Source: Allobosea sp. 67-29
Lineage (GTDB): Bacteria; Pseudomonadota; Alphaproteobacteria; Rhizobiales; Beijerinckiaceae
Length of the DNA: 64,000 nucleotides
NCBI RefSeq assembly: GCF_001898115.1
Contig: NZ_MKSQ01000026.1
Span: 124,001 to 188,000 of the forward strand
Reading direction: 5' to 3'
This document shows, in pieces, positions 33,971-42,290 of the stretch. Every line of letters starts with the position of its first letter. Position 1 is the stretch's first letter. Under the pieces are notes generated by a model. The model searched no databases. It was not told the DNA's origin and saw only the letters and a list, made by a program, of their open reading frames with translations. The translations under genes and the position numbers were made by a program.

Positions 33971-34609
33971 ATGCAGCAAACAGGAATGAAGCGCGGTCAT
34001 GCTTGCCTGATCAGCTATGCGGAGACGGCCGATCGGAGTTTTCCGCTGATCCTGGTCGTTGGGAGAGAGCCGAACGAGGACCTGCCGCCCTCGGAGGCGA
34101 CGGGGCCATATGACTTTCGAACTTCGAAGAATTGCGCGTTCTGGAATGTCGCCTACAGCCTCCTCGGCAGCGTCGGAACCCCTCCCCGCTCAACCGCCCA
34201 GATGAAGGCACAGGCGGAGGCAGCGGCTGCATCGCCTATCCTCTTCGCGGACGCCCTGCCGCTAACGCTTCGGCACGCCGCTAAGAACAAAGCTGCGCAG
34301 CGGCTCGCGATCAGCGATGCCGCGATCGAGCGGCACGTCGCCGCAGTGTTCTCTCATCGCGAACTGATCGACAGGGTCCGCGTTATCATCCTCAGCGGGC
34401 TCGGCCCGTCGTTCGAAAGATCTGTGGCGGTGTATCGGCGCCTCGCCGAGGCTCGCAGCGTCGCTCTTGCCGAGTTGCCCTTTTTCTATCCGACCAATAT
34501 GCCCGCGATCCGAGAGCGCCTCGGCAAAGAACTGAGGAACCACCTCGCCGACGTCCTGAGCGACTTCGATCATCACGCGCGTCTGATGCCGGCGTCAGCA
34601 GTGGCATGA
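33971..34609 (+). CDS. Island hypothetical protein, possibly UDG-fold
   Basis: A 212-residue protein preceded by GGAG six bases before the ATG. The pattern LILVVGREPNEDLPP (26-40), GPYDFRTSKNCAFWNVAYSLLG (45-66) and later VIILSGLGPSF recalls the uracil-DNA-glycosylase superfamily (an early G-x-x-P-N loop, an aromatic N-terminal site, then a strand with LG). The catalytic residues are not clear, so this is only a fold suggestion. Its stop overlaps the next gene as ATGA. It lies just downstream of the iteron-like array, which may regulate it. Confidence 0.5.
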   Translation: MQQTGMKRGHACLISYAETADRSFPLILVVGREPNEDLPPSEATGPYDFRTSKNCAFWNVAYSLLGSVGTPPRSTAQMKAQAEAAAASPILFADALPLTLRHAAKNKAAQRLAISDAAIERHVAAVFSHRELIDRVRVIILSGLGPSFERSVAVYRRLAEARSVALAELPFFYPTNMPAIRERLGKELRNHLADVLSDFDHHARLMPASAVA

Positions 34610-35016
34610 TCATCAGGCAGATCGGCCGGCTCAGCGCGGCAACCTCCCCTGCCCCGATCGTGTCTCAGGTCTCCTGCGCCGTCGCCATTGATCCGGACTG
34701 GCCCGCGATCGAAGCTGCGATCCGAGCGCTCGATGACGAACAGTTCATGGTCCTGCTCTCGGCGCGAGACGATCTTGACTGCGCGATCGATCCTGGCGCG
34801 CTCGCTGTGACGTTCCAGCCGGGCTTTGGCTTCTCGCTCTTTGAGGCAGCTTACCTCTCCGAGCGTTCGCCGAAGGTCTGGCGGACACGATCGGCGGGTA
34901 GCTGCTTGGGCCGGAGCGAGGTCGATCTCGAACTCGCGCTCCTCCTCGCCGAGACGTTCGCGCGGACTGGGAGGTTCAGCGATCTCGATCGGGTCTATGC
35001 CGATCGAACCGGCTGA
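34606..35016 (+). CDS. Island hypothetical protein, last gene before attR
   Basis: A 136-residue protein translationally coupled (ATGA) to the preceding gene. It is unrecognised. It has short helices and acidic patches (IDPDWPAIEAAIRALDDEQFMVLLSARDDLD) and no membrane segment. The 150 bases between its stop and attR hold only a short hairpin-like stretch (around 35100-35120) and no gene. Confidence 0.5.
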   Translation: MIIRQIGRLSAATSPAPIVSQVSCAVAIDPDWPAIEAAIRALDDEQFMVLLSARDDLDCAIDPGALAVTFQPGFGFSLFEAAYLSERSPKVWRTRSAGSCLGRSEVDLELALLLAETFARTGRFSDLDRVYADRTG

Positions 35017-35168
35017 CCTATGATCGCGACGGCGAGCCGGACCTGCAATGCCAGCGGTCTCCGCTAATCCACAGATTTGAATGCAATGTTGGCATTTCTG
35101 TTGGAAGGCGAAACTTCCACCGTCCGAATTTGATTTACCAATGAAGCCGTTAGCGATTTTACACGGGT

Positions 35169-35184
35169 CCGGCCAGGGGCACCA
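35169..35184 (+). repeat. attR: right copy of 16-base island direct repeat
   Basis: An exact copy of the tRNA 3' end at 28532-28547. The bases on either side differ from the left copy, so the match is exactly 16. The flanking chromosomal gene beyond it is the autotransporter on the minus strand. Confidence 0.85.
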
Positions 35185-35230
35185 CCTCGCCCGCCTGTGG
35201 CGATGCGGATGGTCCTGTCGCTATCCCAGA

Positions 35231-38200
35231 TCAGAAGCTCACCTTGATCTGCGCGGAACCGCCAAGGCGATTGCTGTCGCCCGAGACTTCCCCATCGAGG
35301 TTGAAACCGACCGAGACACGCTCTGAAATCCGGGCCGAAACACCGGCCGAGAGCAGCGCGCTGTCACGCTCGCCCCGGGCTCCCGCCGCGGCGAAGCTCG
35401 CTCCGGGGAGGCCGAGCAGGCTCGCGGTCAGCCCGGCGTCACGCTGGAAATAATGCGCCCAGGCGGCCCGCACATAGCCGGTCACCGCGACGCCTGCGAT
35501 CACCGTGTCGGCGTCGATCTGCGCGCCGACCTCGCTGCGACTGGTCACGTCGTCGCGCTTGGCCAGCGCGAGCGCGCCGGCATTGGCACCCGCCCAGTTG
35601 GCCTCGACGACCGCGGGGCTATGCGCCCATGTCGCCTGGATCGCGGCGAGCGGCGACAGGATGAAGCCGTTCATCCCCAGCAGCGCGGCGCTGGCCTGCA
35701 ACCGCCCGCTCCAGGCCGTCGTCGCGTAGGAGGACGACAGGCTCGATCCCAGCGCCGGAATGCCCCGGCGGACGTCGTTGTCAAGGCGGGCATAGCCCAG
35801 GGCGCCACCCAGCTTCACGGCGCCGAGTTGCGTCGTCCCGTAAAGGCCGGCCTGGAAGACGTCGGCATCCACCTTGCCGAGCAAGCCCGGCAGCGAGGCA
35901 CGCGCCTTGCCGCCCGAGACAGCGAGGCCCGCCACGGTTCCCGGCAGCAGCCGGAGATCGACGCCGGCGGCGAGATGCGCATCGTCGAGCGTCCGCCGTG
36001 CCGAGCCGATGGCGGCCGAACCGTCCGTGCGTCCACGCGAGCCGAAGGCCGACCCCCAAACCGAATAGAGCGGTGCATCGAGCCGGGAAGGCTGCTGCGG
36101 GCTATCGACGCCTTTGCGGACGAGTCCGGAGAACGCCGCCGTACCGGGGCCCGGCGCGCCCAAGCCCGCCAGCCGCCCGGCGGCTGTCGGATCCAGCATG
36201 GCATGCAGGAACTGGTCCGCCGCCGCTGTCGCCATGGCGGGAGCTGCGCTGTGCACTTCACCCGAGAGGCTGTTGACCGCAGCCGAAATCGACCCTGCAG
36301 GCAGGTTGTAGATGCCGAACAGCGAGGACGGGTCGCCTCCATTGGCGACTATAGCGTCGATGGCCGAAGCGATGGACGTAGCATTGCTGGAACCCATCGC
36401 TCCCAGCGGCTTTGGTCTCAGCGTCAGCAGGACATCGTTGGCGGTGTAGCTGACCGCGGTTGTCACGCCGGCGCCGAAACTGCCGGAGGTATCGACCGGG
36501 CTGAAGGTGCCGCTCGTCCCGCCGGCCGCCGAGAGGAGCGTGTAGGGGTTGTTGAACGCGTAGCTTCCGCCCAGCGGCACCAGCCGCAGCGTGCCGGCCA
36601 GCGAGGCCGTTCCGCTGACATTCACCCGATCCGAGACGCTGCCCTGGATTTCCGCGACGTAGGTCGAGCCGGTTGAGAGGCTGAGATTGCCGTTGACGGT
36701 GAGCGTGCCGGGCGAATTGCCGGGCGAAAGCGTGCCGCCGTTGACGATGGTCGTCGGCACCACGCCGGAGCCGCCCAGCGTTCCGCCGGACATCACCGTC
36801 AGGCTCGACGATGCCGCCAAGGTGCCGTTGACGATCAGCTTGCCGGCCTCGACCGTAACGCCCCCCGACAGTGCCGCGCCGTTACCGGTCAGGGTCCAGA
36901 CGCCGGCACCGGATTTCGCGAGGTTGGCAAAGCCCTGAAGGGTTCCCGTTGCTCCGACCGATCCAAGATCGAGCACGGCGGAGGCGGCTCCGGTCAGCTC
37001 CAGCATGTTGTTGCTGCTGAGATTAGTGACCTTGCCGAGGAGCGCCGCCGTGTCGGCGAGGACCAGGCGGTTGTTGCCCGAACCCATGGCGACCGCCGTC
37101 CCGAGCGCCGAGCCGGCGGCAATGCTGCCGTTGACGACGACCGTGCTATCGCCGTTGCCGGTCTGCACCGCGATCGCGCCGCTGGTGCTGATCGTACCGG
37201 TGTTGTCCAATCGGTTGGTGGTGCCGCTCAGCGACACGGCAAGGCCACTTGTCGCGGTGACGCTACCGGAATTGAGAAGCGAAACCGCGCCGACCGTGGC
37301 CGTTGCCGTGACGCCGCCGGCGCCGGTCACCGCGCCGGCATTGTTGATCGTGACCGCGCCGTTGCTCGTTTCCGCAAGGATCGCGGTGTCCGAGTCGGCG
37401 ATGACGCGGCCGGCTGCCGTGTTGGTGACGCTGACATCGGCGCTCCCGGTCGCGGAAATTCCCTGATTGGCTGCGGAGGGTCCGAGTCCGGTATCCCGCT
37501 CTGCCTCGATGCGGCCGCTGTTCACCACGGATACGTTTCCGTTATCCGCCATCGCCTGCACGCCGATGTAGTTGCGAGCCAGCACCGAGCCGGAATTATC
37601 GATGGCGACATCGCCCGATTGCGACCAGGCGACGAGGCCCTGGCGCGTGGTCGAGGTGACTGTCCCGGAATTGTCGAGGCTGGCGGTTCCGAGATAGTCG
37701 ATGACGCGAATGCCGGCGAGATAGGCGTTCACGAGGCCGCTGTTGTTGACATAGACCGGCACCGCGGTGGTGCCGCCGATCGGGCTGCCATCCGCATAGA
37801 TGCCGCGATTGTCGGTGGAGGTCACGCTGCCGGTGTTGGTGATGCTGACCGAGCCGGCATTGCTGGTCGCCGTGAGAGCGTCCGATCCCGTGGAGGTGAT
37901 GGTCGCCCCGCTCGTCACGACGATGTTGCCGCCGACCTGGTTGCGGATCCAGACACCGCCCGATCCGCCCGAATTCTCGAGCGTGACATCCGATCCGAGG
38001 TTGACGGTGATGAATGCCGGCAGCGTCTGGGAGGAAACGTTGACCGCACCATTACCGGGCGCGACCACCGACGTGTTGGTCACGGTCAGCAGCATCGAGA
38101 TCGGCCCGGAGCCGACGGATGGCGACACCGAATAGTTGATCCATCCGCTCGGGATGGCCAGGCCGGAAACCTCGAGGCTGGTCGCGCCGCTGGCGTTGGG

Positions 38201-38407
38201 CTGGATGTTCACGCCGCCGGAATCGCATTGGAATACGGTCACCGAGCCGGAGGTGGAGCAGCCGACCGCCGCCACATCTGAACTGCCCATAGCCGCGGCA
38301 AGCGCGCAGACCAGCGCCGCGAGCGAAACGCCGCGCCTCAGGCTCCGGTGCATTCTGCAGCGCCGGTCGGTCGGTGAGCGCATGGCGGTCGTCATCATCA
38401 GTCCCAT
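35231..38407 (-). CDS. Autotransporter (type Va secreted) outer-membrane protein
   Basis: A 1058-residue protein. An extended Arg-rich N-terminus with a hydrophobic core (SLAALVCALAAAMG) and cleavage near AAVGC fits an autotransporter signal peptide; the start could be 18 codons later. Residues 60-620 form a Ser/Thr/Asn/Gly-rich beta-helical passenger with many repeats of the type SxTNTGSVTS and NSGxVxA. These end in the autotransporter-associated repeat (KSGAGVWTLTGNGAALSGGVTV). The last 280 residues are a 12-strand barrel ending in the aromatic F1058 (QIKVSF). Likely a surface adhesin. It follows an Lrp gene by 141 bases, on the chromosome side of attR. Confidence 0.92.
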   Translation of the reverse strand: MGLMMTTAMRSPTDRRCRMHRSLRRGVSLAALVCALAAAMGSSDVAAVGCSTSGSVTVFQCDSGGVNIQPNASGATSLEVSGLAIPSGWINYSVSPSVGSGPISMLLTVTNTSVVAPGNGAVNVSSQTLPAFITVNLGSDVTLENSGGSGGVWIRNQVGGNIVVTSGATITSTGSDALTATSNAGSVSITNTGSVTSTDNRGIYADGSPIGGTTAVPVYVNNSGLVNAYLAGIRVIDYLGTASLDNSGTVTSTTRQGLVAWSQSGDVAIDNSGSVLARNYIGVQAMADNGNVSVVNSGRIEAERDTGLGPSAANQGISATGSADVSVTNTAAGRVIADSDTAILAETSNGAVTINNAGAVTGAGGVTATATVGAVSLLNSGSVTATSGLAVSLSGTTNRLDNTGTISTSGAIAVQTGNGDSTVVVNGSIAAGSALGTAVAMGSGNNRLVLADTAALLGKVTNLSSNNMLELTGAASAVLDLGSVGATGTLQGFANLAKSGAGVWTLTGNGAALSGGVTVEAGKLIVNGTLAASSSLTVMSGGTLGGSGVVPTTIVNGGTLSPGNSPGTLTVNGNLSLSTGSTYVAEIQGSVSDRVNVSGTASLAGTLRLVPLGGSYAFNNPYTLLSAAGGTSGTFSPVDTSGSFGAGVTTAVSYTANDVLLTLRPKPLGAMGSSNATSIASAIDAIVANGGDPSSLFGIYNLPAGSISAAVNSLSGEVHSAAPAMATAAADQFLHAMLDPTAAGRLAGLGAPGPGTAAFSGLVRKGVDSPQQPSRLDAPLYSVWGSAFGSRGRTDGSAAIGSARRTLDDAHLAAGVDLRLLPGTVAGLAVSGGKARASLPGLLGKVDADVFQAGLYGTTQLGAVKLGGALGYARLDNDVRRGIPALGSSLSSSYATTAWSGRLQASAALLGMNGFILSPLAAIQATWAHSPAVVEANWAGANAGALALAKRDDVTSRSEVGAQIDADTVIAGVAVTGYVRAAWAHYFQRDAGLTASLLGLPGASFAAAGARGERDSALLSAGVSARISERVSVGFNLDGEVSGDSNRLGGSAQIKVSF

Positions 38408-38548
38408 TCGTCAGGCGTGTGGCGGGTCAGAACCTCGCCCGTCCTGCCACAGCTTTGCCGCAATCGGCCCCGATTCGGTAGTTTCCCGGGCGGCTTGTCC
38501 CCCCAATGCCGACGCATGACGGAACGCGCGCCCGGCCGGCGCGGACGC

Positions 38549-39052
38549 TCAGGGCCGTTGCAGTACCTGCCGTGCCGTGCCGCCTGCGGGCCGGCTGCTG
38601 CTCATCGGCCCAACCACCTCGCGCATCGCGACATAGGTGTAGAAGGTGGAGACGTTGGGGTCGTCATGGAAGACCTCCCGCGCGAAGGCGGCATAGGCCT
38701 CCATGCTCTCCACCTGAAGCTGGAGAACGAAATCGGCGCCTCCGGTGACGTAGGAGGCCTGCCGGATCTCCGGTCGCGAGGAGAGCTTGCGGGCGAAGGC
38801 GTCGGCGAGTTGCGAACCGCGGACAAGCGACACCAGGACATGGATCGTGACGGGAACGCCGAGCACGGCCGGGCTGACGATCGAGATGTCGGCGGTGATG
38901 ACCTTGTCGGCCCGCAGCCGGCGCAGCCGGCGCAGCACGGCGCTCTGCGAGAGCCCGACCCGCTCTGCCAGGATGCGGGCCGGCGTCTGGTTGTCGCGCT
39001 GCATCTCCTCGAGCAGGGCGCGGTCGAAGCGATCGATATCGGCCATTTTCAT
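38549..39052 (-). CDS. Lrp/AsnC family regulator
   Basis: A 167-residue protein. AGGA eight bases upstream favours the ATG at 39050-39052; the frame continues far upstream through the neighbouring gene but only as a shadow. An N-terminal winged HTH (RILAERVGLSQSAVLRRLRRLRADKVI) is followed by a RAM ligand-binding domain (VLVSLVRGSQLADAFARKL, YVTGGADFVLQLQVESMEAY). Divergent from the PLP enzyme at 39191, which it probably controls in response to an amino acid such as methionine or cysteine. Confidence 0.93.
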   Translation of the reverse strand: MKMADIDRFDRALLEEMQRDNQTPARILAERVGLSQSAVLRRLRRLRADKVITADISIVSPAVLGVPVTIHVLVSLVRGSQLADAFARKLSSRPEIRQASYVTGGADFVLQLQVESMEAYAAFAREVFHDDPNVSTFYTYVAMREVVGPMSSSRPAGGTARQVLQRP

Positions 39053-39190
39053 CACGGCATTCCTGTGGCCGGCGAAAATAGTCGCGAAGCGCTGAAAAAC
39101 GCCAACTAAAACTGCCAGCTCCCGGCTAGTCTTGGGCTCGTCGTCGATGCGCGCGGGGTCGTCGCGCACAAGCAGGAGCCTCGAAAGACA

Positions 39191-40345
39191 ATGAGCAGGA
39201 AGAGCTGGAGCCCGCGCAGCCTCGCAGCGCAGGCGATGGGGACGATCGACCCCGTGACCAAGGCCGTCGTGCCGCCGATCCATGTCGCGACGACCTATAT
39301 CCGCGACGAGGACAATGGCTACGCGACCGGCTTCATCTATGGCCGCCCGGACAACGCCACGACGCACGAGGCCGAGGGACTGCTCGCCATGCTGGAAGAG
39401 GCCAAAGCCGGCGCGCTGCTCTTCGGCTCCGGATCGGCGGCGGCGACGGCGGTGTTCCAGGCTCTCTCGCCCGGCGACCATGTCGTCGTCTCCAAGGTGA
39501 TGTACTGGGCCTTGCGCAACTGGCTGATGACCGAGGCGAGGCGCTGGGGCCTGGCGGTCGAATTCGTCGAGACCGACGATCTCAAGGCGGTGAAGGCTGC
39601 GGTCAGGCCGGGAGTGACCAAGCTGGTCTGGATCGAGACCCCCTCGAACCCGCTCTGGACCATCACCGATATCGCCGCGGTGGCGGAGATCGCGCACAAG
39701 GCCGGAGCGAAGCTCGCCGTCGACTCGACCTGCGCCTCGCCAATCCACACCCGCCCGCTCACGCTCGGCGCCGACATCGTCATGCACTCGGCGACAAAGG
39801 TGCTGAATGGCCATTCCGACGTGATCGCCGGCGCGCTCTGCGCGCGTGAGGACGATGAGTTCTGGGGCCGCGTCAAGACGGTGCGCAAGGGACAGGGCGG
39901 CATTCTCGGGCCGTTCGAAGCCTATCTGCTGATGCGCGGCATGCGCACGCTTCATGTCCGCCAGGAGCGCCAGTCGGCTTCGGCGATGGCACTCGCCGAA
40001 CGCCTTTCGGCCCATCCGCGCGTGGCCCGGGTACTCTATCCGGGGTTGCCGCAGCATCCCGGGCACGATGTCGCCGCGCGCCAGATGGAGAACGGCTTCG
40101 GCTTCATGCTTTCGGTCCAGGTCACCGGCGGCGAGGCCGCGGCGATCGGCACGGCAGCGCATGTCGAACTCTACAAGCGCGCCACCTCGCTAGGCGGCGT
40201 CGAAAGCCTGATCGAGCATCGCGCCTCGATCGAGGGCGCCGGCTCGCCCTGCCCGACCGACCTGCTGCGGCTCTCGACCGGCATCGAGGATGTCGACGAC
40301 CTCTATGACGATCTCGACCAGGCGCTGAAGGCGGGACACGCATAG
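39191..40345 (+). CDS. Cys/Met metabolism PLP enzyme (cystathionine gamma-synthase/beta-lyase family)
   Basis: A 384-residue trans-sulfuration enzyme. The PLP Lys lies in DIVMHSATKVLNGHSDVIAG. YGRPDNATTHEAEGLLAMLE and LVWIETPSNPLWTITDI are the phosphate-pocket and PLP-ring signatures. The C-terminal LGGVESLIEHRASI is also typical. Family members (cystathionine gamma-synthase, beta-lyase, methionine gamma-lyase, O-acetylhomoserine sulfhydrylase) cannot be told apart by eye. Control by the divergent Lrp regulator favours an amino-acid-induced degradative enzyme. The cysteine dioxygenase gene lies 0.7 kb downstream. Confidence 0.92.
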   Translation: MSRKSWSPRSLAAQAMGTIDPVTKAVVPPIHVATTYIRDEDNGYATGFIYGRPDNATTHEAEGLLAMLEEAKAGALLFGSGSAAATAVFQALSPGDHVVVSKVMYWALRNWLMTEARRWGLAVEFVETDDLKAVKAAVRPGVTKLVWIETPSNPLWTITDIAAVAEIAHKAGAKLAVDSTCASPIHTRPLTLGADIVMHSATKVLNGHSDVIAGALCAREDDEFWGRVKTVRKGQGGILGPFEAYLLMRGMRTLHVRQERQSASAMALAERLSAHPRVARVLYPGLPQHPGHDVAARQMENGFGFMLSVQVTGGEAAAIGTAAHVELYKRATSLGGVESLIEHRASIEGAGSPCPTDLLRLSTGIEDVDDLYDDLDQALKAGHA

Positions 40346-40367
40346 CGCCGTCGCGGTCCGCGGACCG

Positions 40368-40955
40368 TCACGGCCAGATCGCCTTCGCCGCCTGAAGGTA
40401 GGCGGCTCGCTCCGCAAGCCCGTTGCGGCCGCCGTTGACCAGCCTGGTCACGGCGGCGACGTCGTCGGCATCGGCCGCGGCATTGATGGCGCGCTCGCTC
40501 CAATAGGCGAAGGCGACGGCAAGCGATAGAGCGGGCTCCGCCGCCCGCTCCGGCAGAGCTTCGAGATCGATGCCGAGGATCCGCCCGAACCGGCGGTAAT
40601 TGGCGCGACCGGTCAGTTGGAAAATGCCGCGGCCGTGATAACGCACGCCATCGCCCGCCTGGACGTTGCCCAGGTCCTGACGCCCCTCGTAACGCAGGTA
40701 GTACCGGGCTCCGCCATACTCCTCGAGCGTTCGGAAGCCGTCCGTCTCATGCGCCGCCTGGGCGAGGAAATGACAAAGGCGCTGCCGCGTGTCGACGCCG
40801 TGCTCCGACGCCAGCCGGTCGAACCCCTCGGCGATTCCTTCCAGGATGTCCGGCTTGGCGGCGGGAACCAGGCGCAGGAGGCGCGCCTTCGTCACCGACA
40901 GAGCCGGCGGCGGCGATGTTCCGAAAATGGATGAGACGATGCCCCTGATCGACAT
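40368..40955 (-). CDS. Glycoside hydrolase family 19 (chitinase/endolysin-like)
   Basis: A 195-residue enzyme with the start supported by GGAGG about ten bases before the ATG at 40953-40955. GH19 catalytic Glu residues are E70 in AHETDGF and E79 in LEEYGG. Substrate-site motifs YHGRGIFQLTGRANYRRFG and LVNGG are intact. There is no signal peptide or cell-wall-binding domain, as in phage-type endolysins. It should cut peptidoglycan (or chitin) and could be a domesticated prophage gene, although no holin or other phage gene is adjacent. Confidence 0.9.
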   Translation of the reverse strand: MSIRGIVSSIFGTSPPPALSVTKARLLRLVPAAKPDILEGIAEGFDRLASEHGVDTRQRLCHFLAQAAHETDGFRTLEEYGGARYYLRYEGRQDLGNVQAGDGVRYHGRGIFQLTGRANYRRFGRILGIDLEALPERAAEPALSLAVAFAYWSERAINAAADADDVAAVTRLVNGGRNGLAERAAYLQAAKAIWP

Positions 40956-41035
40956 GACCGGCCTTCCTCCAAAGAAGGCCATCTTCATGCCGGAACGGAC
41001 AACGGGGATAAGTCGCGGGCTCCCCGGCCCGGCCG

Positions 41036-41566
41036 TCAGCCGCCGACGGCTGTGTACTCGGTCTCGATCGAGGACGCGTGAACCTCGTGGTCGAAGCCGT
41101 AGATATGGATCGAGATCGCCTCTCCGGGGCCGAAATTGCGCATCCGATGGATGTTGGGACCGGACGGCAGCATGCAGGCGACGTAGCCCGGCTGGCGCTG
41201 CTGCTCCTCGGTCGGCACGGCCCGGCTGGCGTCGATGGCACGATACCAGGTCTCGGTGACGGTGCCGGAGACGACGCCGAAGCAGCAGGAGCAGTGGTGA
41301 TCGTGGATCGAGGTGGCGGAGCCCTCGCCCCAGACGATCGCCCAGACGCTGACCTTTTCGTTGCCGGCGAGGAGATTGCGGCAATAGGCGCCGGGCGTGC
41401 GCGCCAGCGGCAGGCGCTGGATCAGATCCGGCATGGCCACCAGTTCGCGCAGCACCTCTCGGGCGGCGCCGAGATAGTCTCGCGAAAGAGTGCCCTCGTC
41501 GCTGCGCAGGCTGCGAAGAACCGCACCCTGCCGCTCCGCGCTCAGAAAGCCCTGCATCCCGTTCAC
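41036..41566 (-). CDS. Cysteine dioxygenase family protein
   Basis: A 176-residue cupin that should oxidise cysteine (or a related thiol such as 3-mercaptopropionate) to the sulfinate with a mononuclear iron. The iron ligands H88 and H90 (SIHDHH) and H140 (NIHRM) are present. The substrate-binding Arg is in AYCRNLLAG. It is divergent from an Lrp-type regulator with an inverted repeat between, a usual arrangement for amino-acid-induced catabolism. The start could be the fourth codon. Thiol specificity cannot be decided by eye. Confidence 0.88.
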   Translation of the reverse strand: MNGMQGFLSAERQGAVLRSLRSDEGTLSRDYLGAAREVLRELVAMPDLIQRLPLARTPGAYCRNLLAGNEKVSVWAIVWGEGSATSIHDHHCSCCFGVVSGTVTETWYRAIDASRAVPTEEQQRQPGYVACMLPSGPNIHRMRNFGPGEAISIHIYGFDHEVHASSIETEYTAVGG

Positions 41567-41671
41567 CCCTCCATCAATTCGGAGAAATGATAGCCCGCGG
41601 GCATGGGCAGGCGTTTGCGTAGATCGAGAATTTTCTCCTCCGAACGCAATGCGATACCCAACAAAGATCAG

Positions 41672-41706
41672 ATACTGGAAAAATTTGCCTCTGCATGCTC
41701 CAGTAT
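41672..41706. promoter_or_regulatory. Inverted repeat between cysteine dioxygenase and Lrp genes
   Basis: ATACTGGA (41672-41679) and TCCAGTAT (41699-41706) are perfect inverted arms whose centres are 27 bases apart, in the divergent gap 41567-41737. It is a good candidate binding site for the adjacent Lrp/AsnC protein, which binds DNA as dimers. Part of the gap is AT-rich (AAAAATTT at the centre), which fits bending by Lrp. Confidence 0.55.
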
Positions 41707-41737
41707 GAGAATCTGGTTCCTAGTTTAGGAGACTTCG

Positions 41738-42214
41738 ATGGCCAAGCTCGATGCCTTCGACCTGCGCATCCTCGCGCGCTTGCAGGAGGATGCCAGCCTG
41801 GCGCTCGCCGAACTGGCGGACGCCGTCGGCCTGTCGCCCTCGCCCTGCTGGCGCCGCGTGCAGAAGCTCGAGGACGCCGGCTACATCAAGCGCAGGGTCG
41901 CGCTGCTCGACCGTCAGAAGCTCCAGGCCGGCGTCACCGTCTTCATCGCCGTCAAGACCGCGCGGCATTCTATGGAATGGCTCGAGCGCTTCCATGCGGC
42001 GGTGCACGACCTGCCCGAGATCGTCGACTTCTACCGGATGAGCGGGGAGATCGACTATCTGCTCAAGGCCTATGTCTGCGACATCGCCGCCTATGACGCG
42101 CTTTACAAGAAGCTGATCTCCCGCATCGACCTCAACGACGTGACCTCGATGTTCGCCATGGAGGAACTGAAGTCGACGACGACGATACCGCTGGGCTTCG
42201 CTGTGGAGGAATGA
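41738..42214 (+). CDS. Lrp/AsnC family regulator of the cysteine dioxygenase gene
   Basis: A 158-residue Lrp-type protein, preceded by AGGAG. The winged HTH (LALAELADAVGLSPSPCWRRVQKLEDAGYI) is followed by a RAM domain (YRMSGEIDYLLKAYVCDIAAYDALYKKLI). The HTH Ser-Pro-Ser-Pro-Cys-Trp pattern is the one seen in cysteine- and branched-chain-responsive Lrp proteins such as DecR/CcdR types, so cysteine may be the effector. It is different in sequence from the Lrp protein at 38549-39052. It probably binds the inverted repeat at 41672-41706 and senses the substrate of the divergent dioxygenase. Confidence 0.93.
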   Translation: MAKLDAFDLRILARLQEDASLALAELADAVGLSPSPCWRRVQKLEDAGYIKRRVALLDRQKLQAGVTVFIAVKTARHSMEWLERFHAAVHDLPEIVDFYRMSGEIDYLLKAYVCDIAAYDALYKKLISRIDLNDVTSMFAMEELKSTTTIPLGFAVEE

Positions 42215-42237
42215 GGCGGAAGGCAAGAACGGGCGCC

Positions 42238-42264
42238 CAAAAGGAGCGGCATGCCTGCCGCTCC
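42238..42264 (-). terminator. Intrinsic terminator after the OmpW gene
   Basis: GGAGCGGCA (42243-42251), loop TGCC, TGCCGCTCC (42256-42264). Read on the minus strand the stem is followed by TTTT (complement of 42239-42242). It lies 26 bases after the OmpW stop and 28 bases after the convergent Lrp stop, so it can serve both. Confidence 0.75.
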
Positions 42265-42290
42265 CATCCGACTCCTGCGCGAGGTGCCGT

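Larger units (their letters stand above)
28532..35184. mobile_element. 6.6-kb genomic island in tRNA-Leu(CAA), no integrase
   Basis: Bounded by an exact 16-base direct repeat of the tRNA 3' end (28532-28547 and 35169-35184), the classic result of tyrosine-recombinase insertion. The contents differ from the flanks: unknown genes, looser spacing and visibly more AT-rich stretches (around 29270-29480 and 30600-30900). It carries an AlbA_2-type protein beside a membrane protein, a RuvC-like fragment and an iteron-like array. No integrase, excisionase or transposase was found, so it is either immobile, moved in trans, or a deletion product of a larger element. Confidence 0.8.

Noticed and set aside
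38549..40162. Possible 537-residue fusion of a regulator with an N-terminal domain
   Set aside because: Only the last 167 residues are a real Lrp protein. The rest is the antisense of the PLP enzyme gene, and a good ribosome site marks the true start at 39052.
40368..40955. Prophage inferred from the GH19 endolysin-like gene
   Set aside because: No holin, structural or integrase gene is near, and the neighbours are metabolic, so a lone domesticated lysozyme is the simpler reading.
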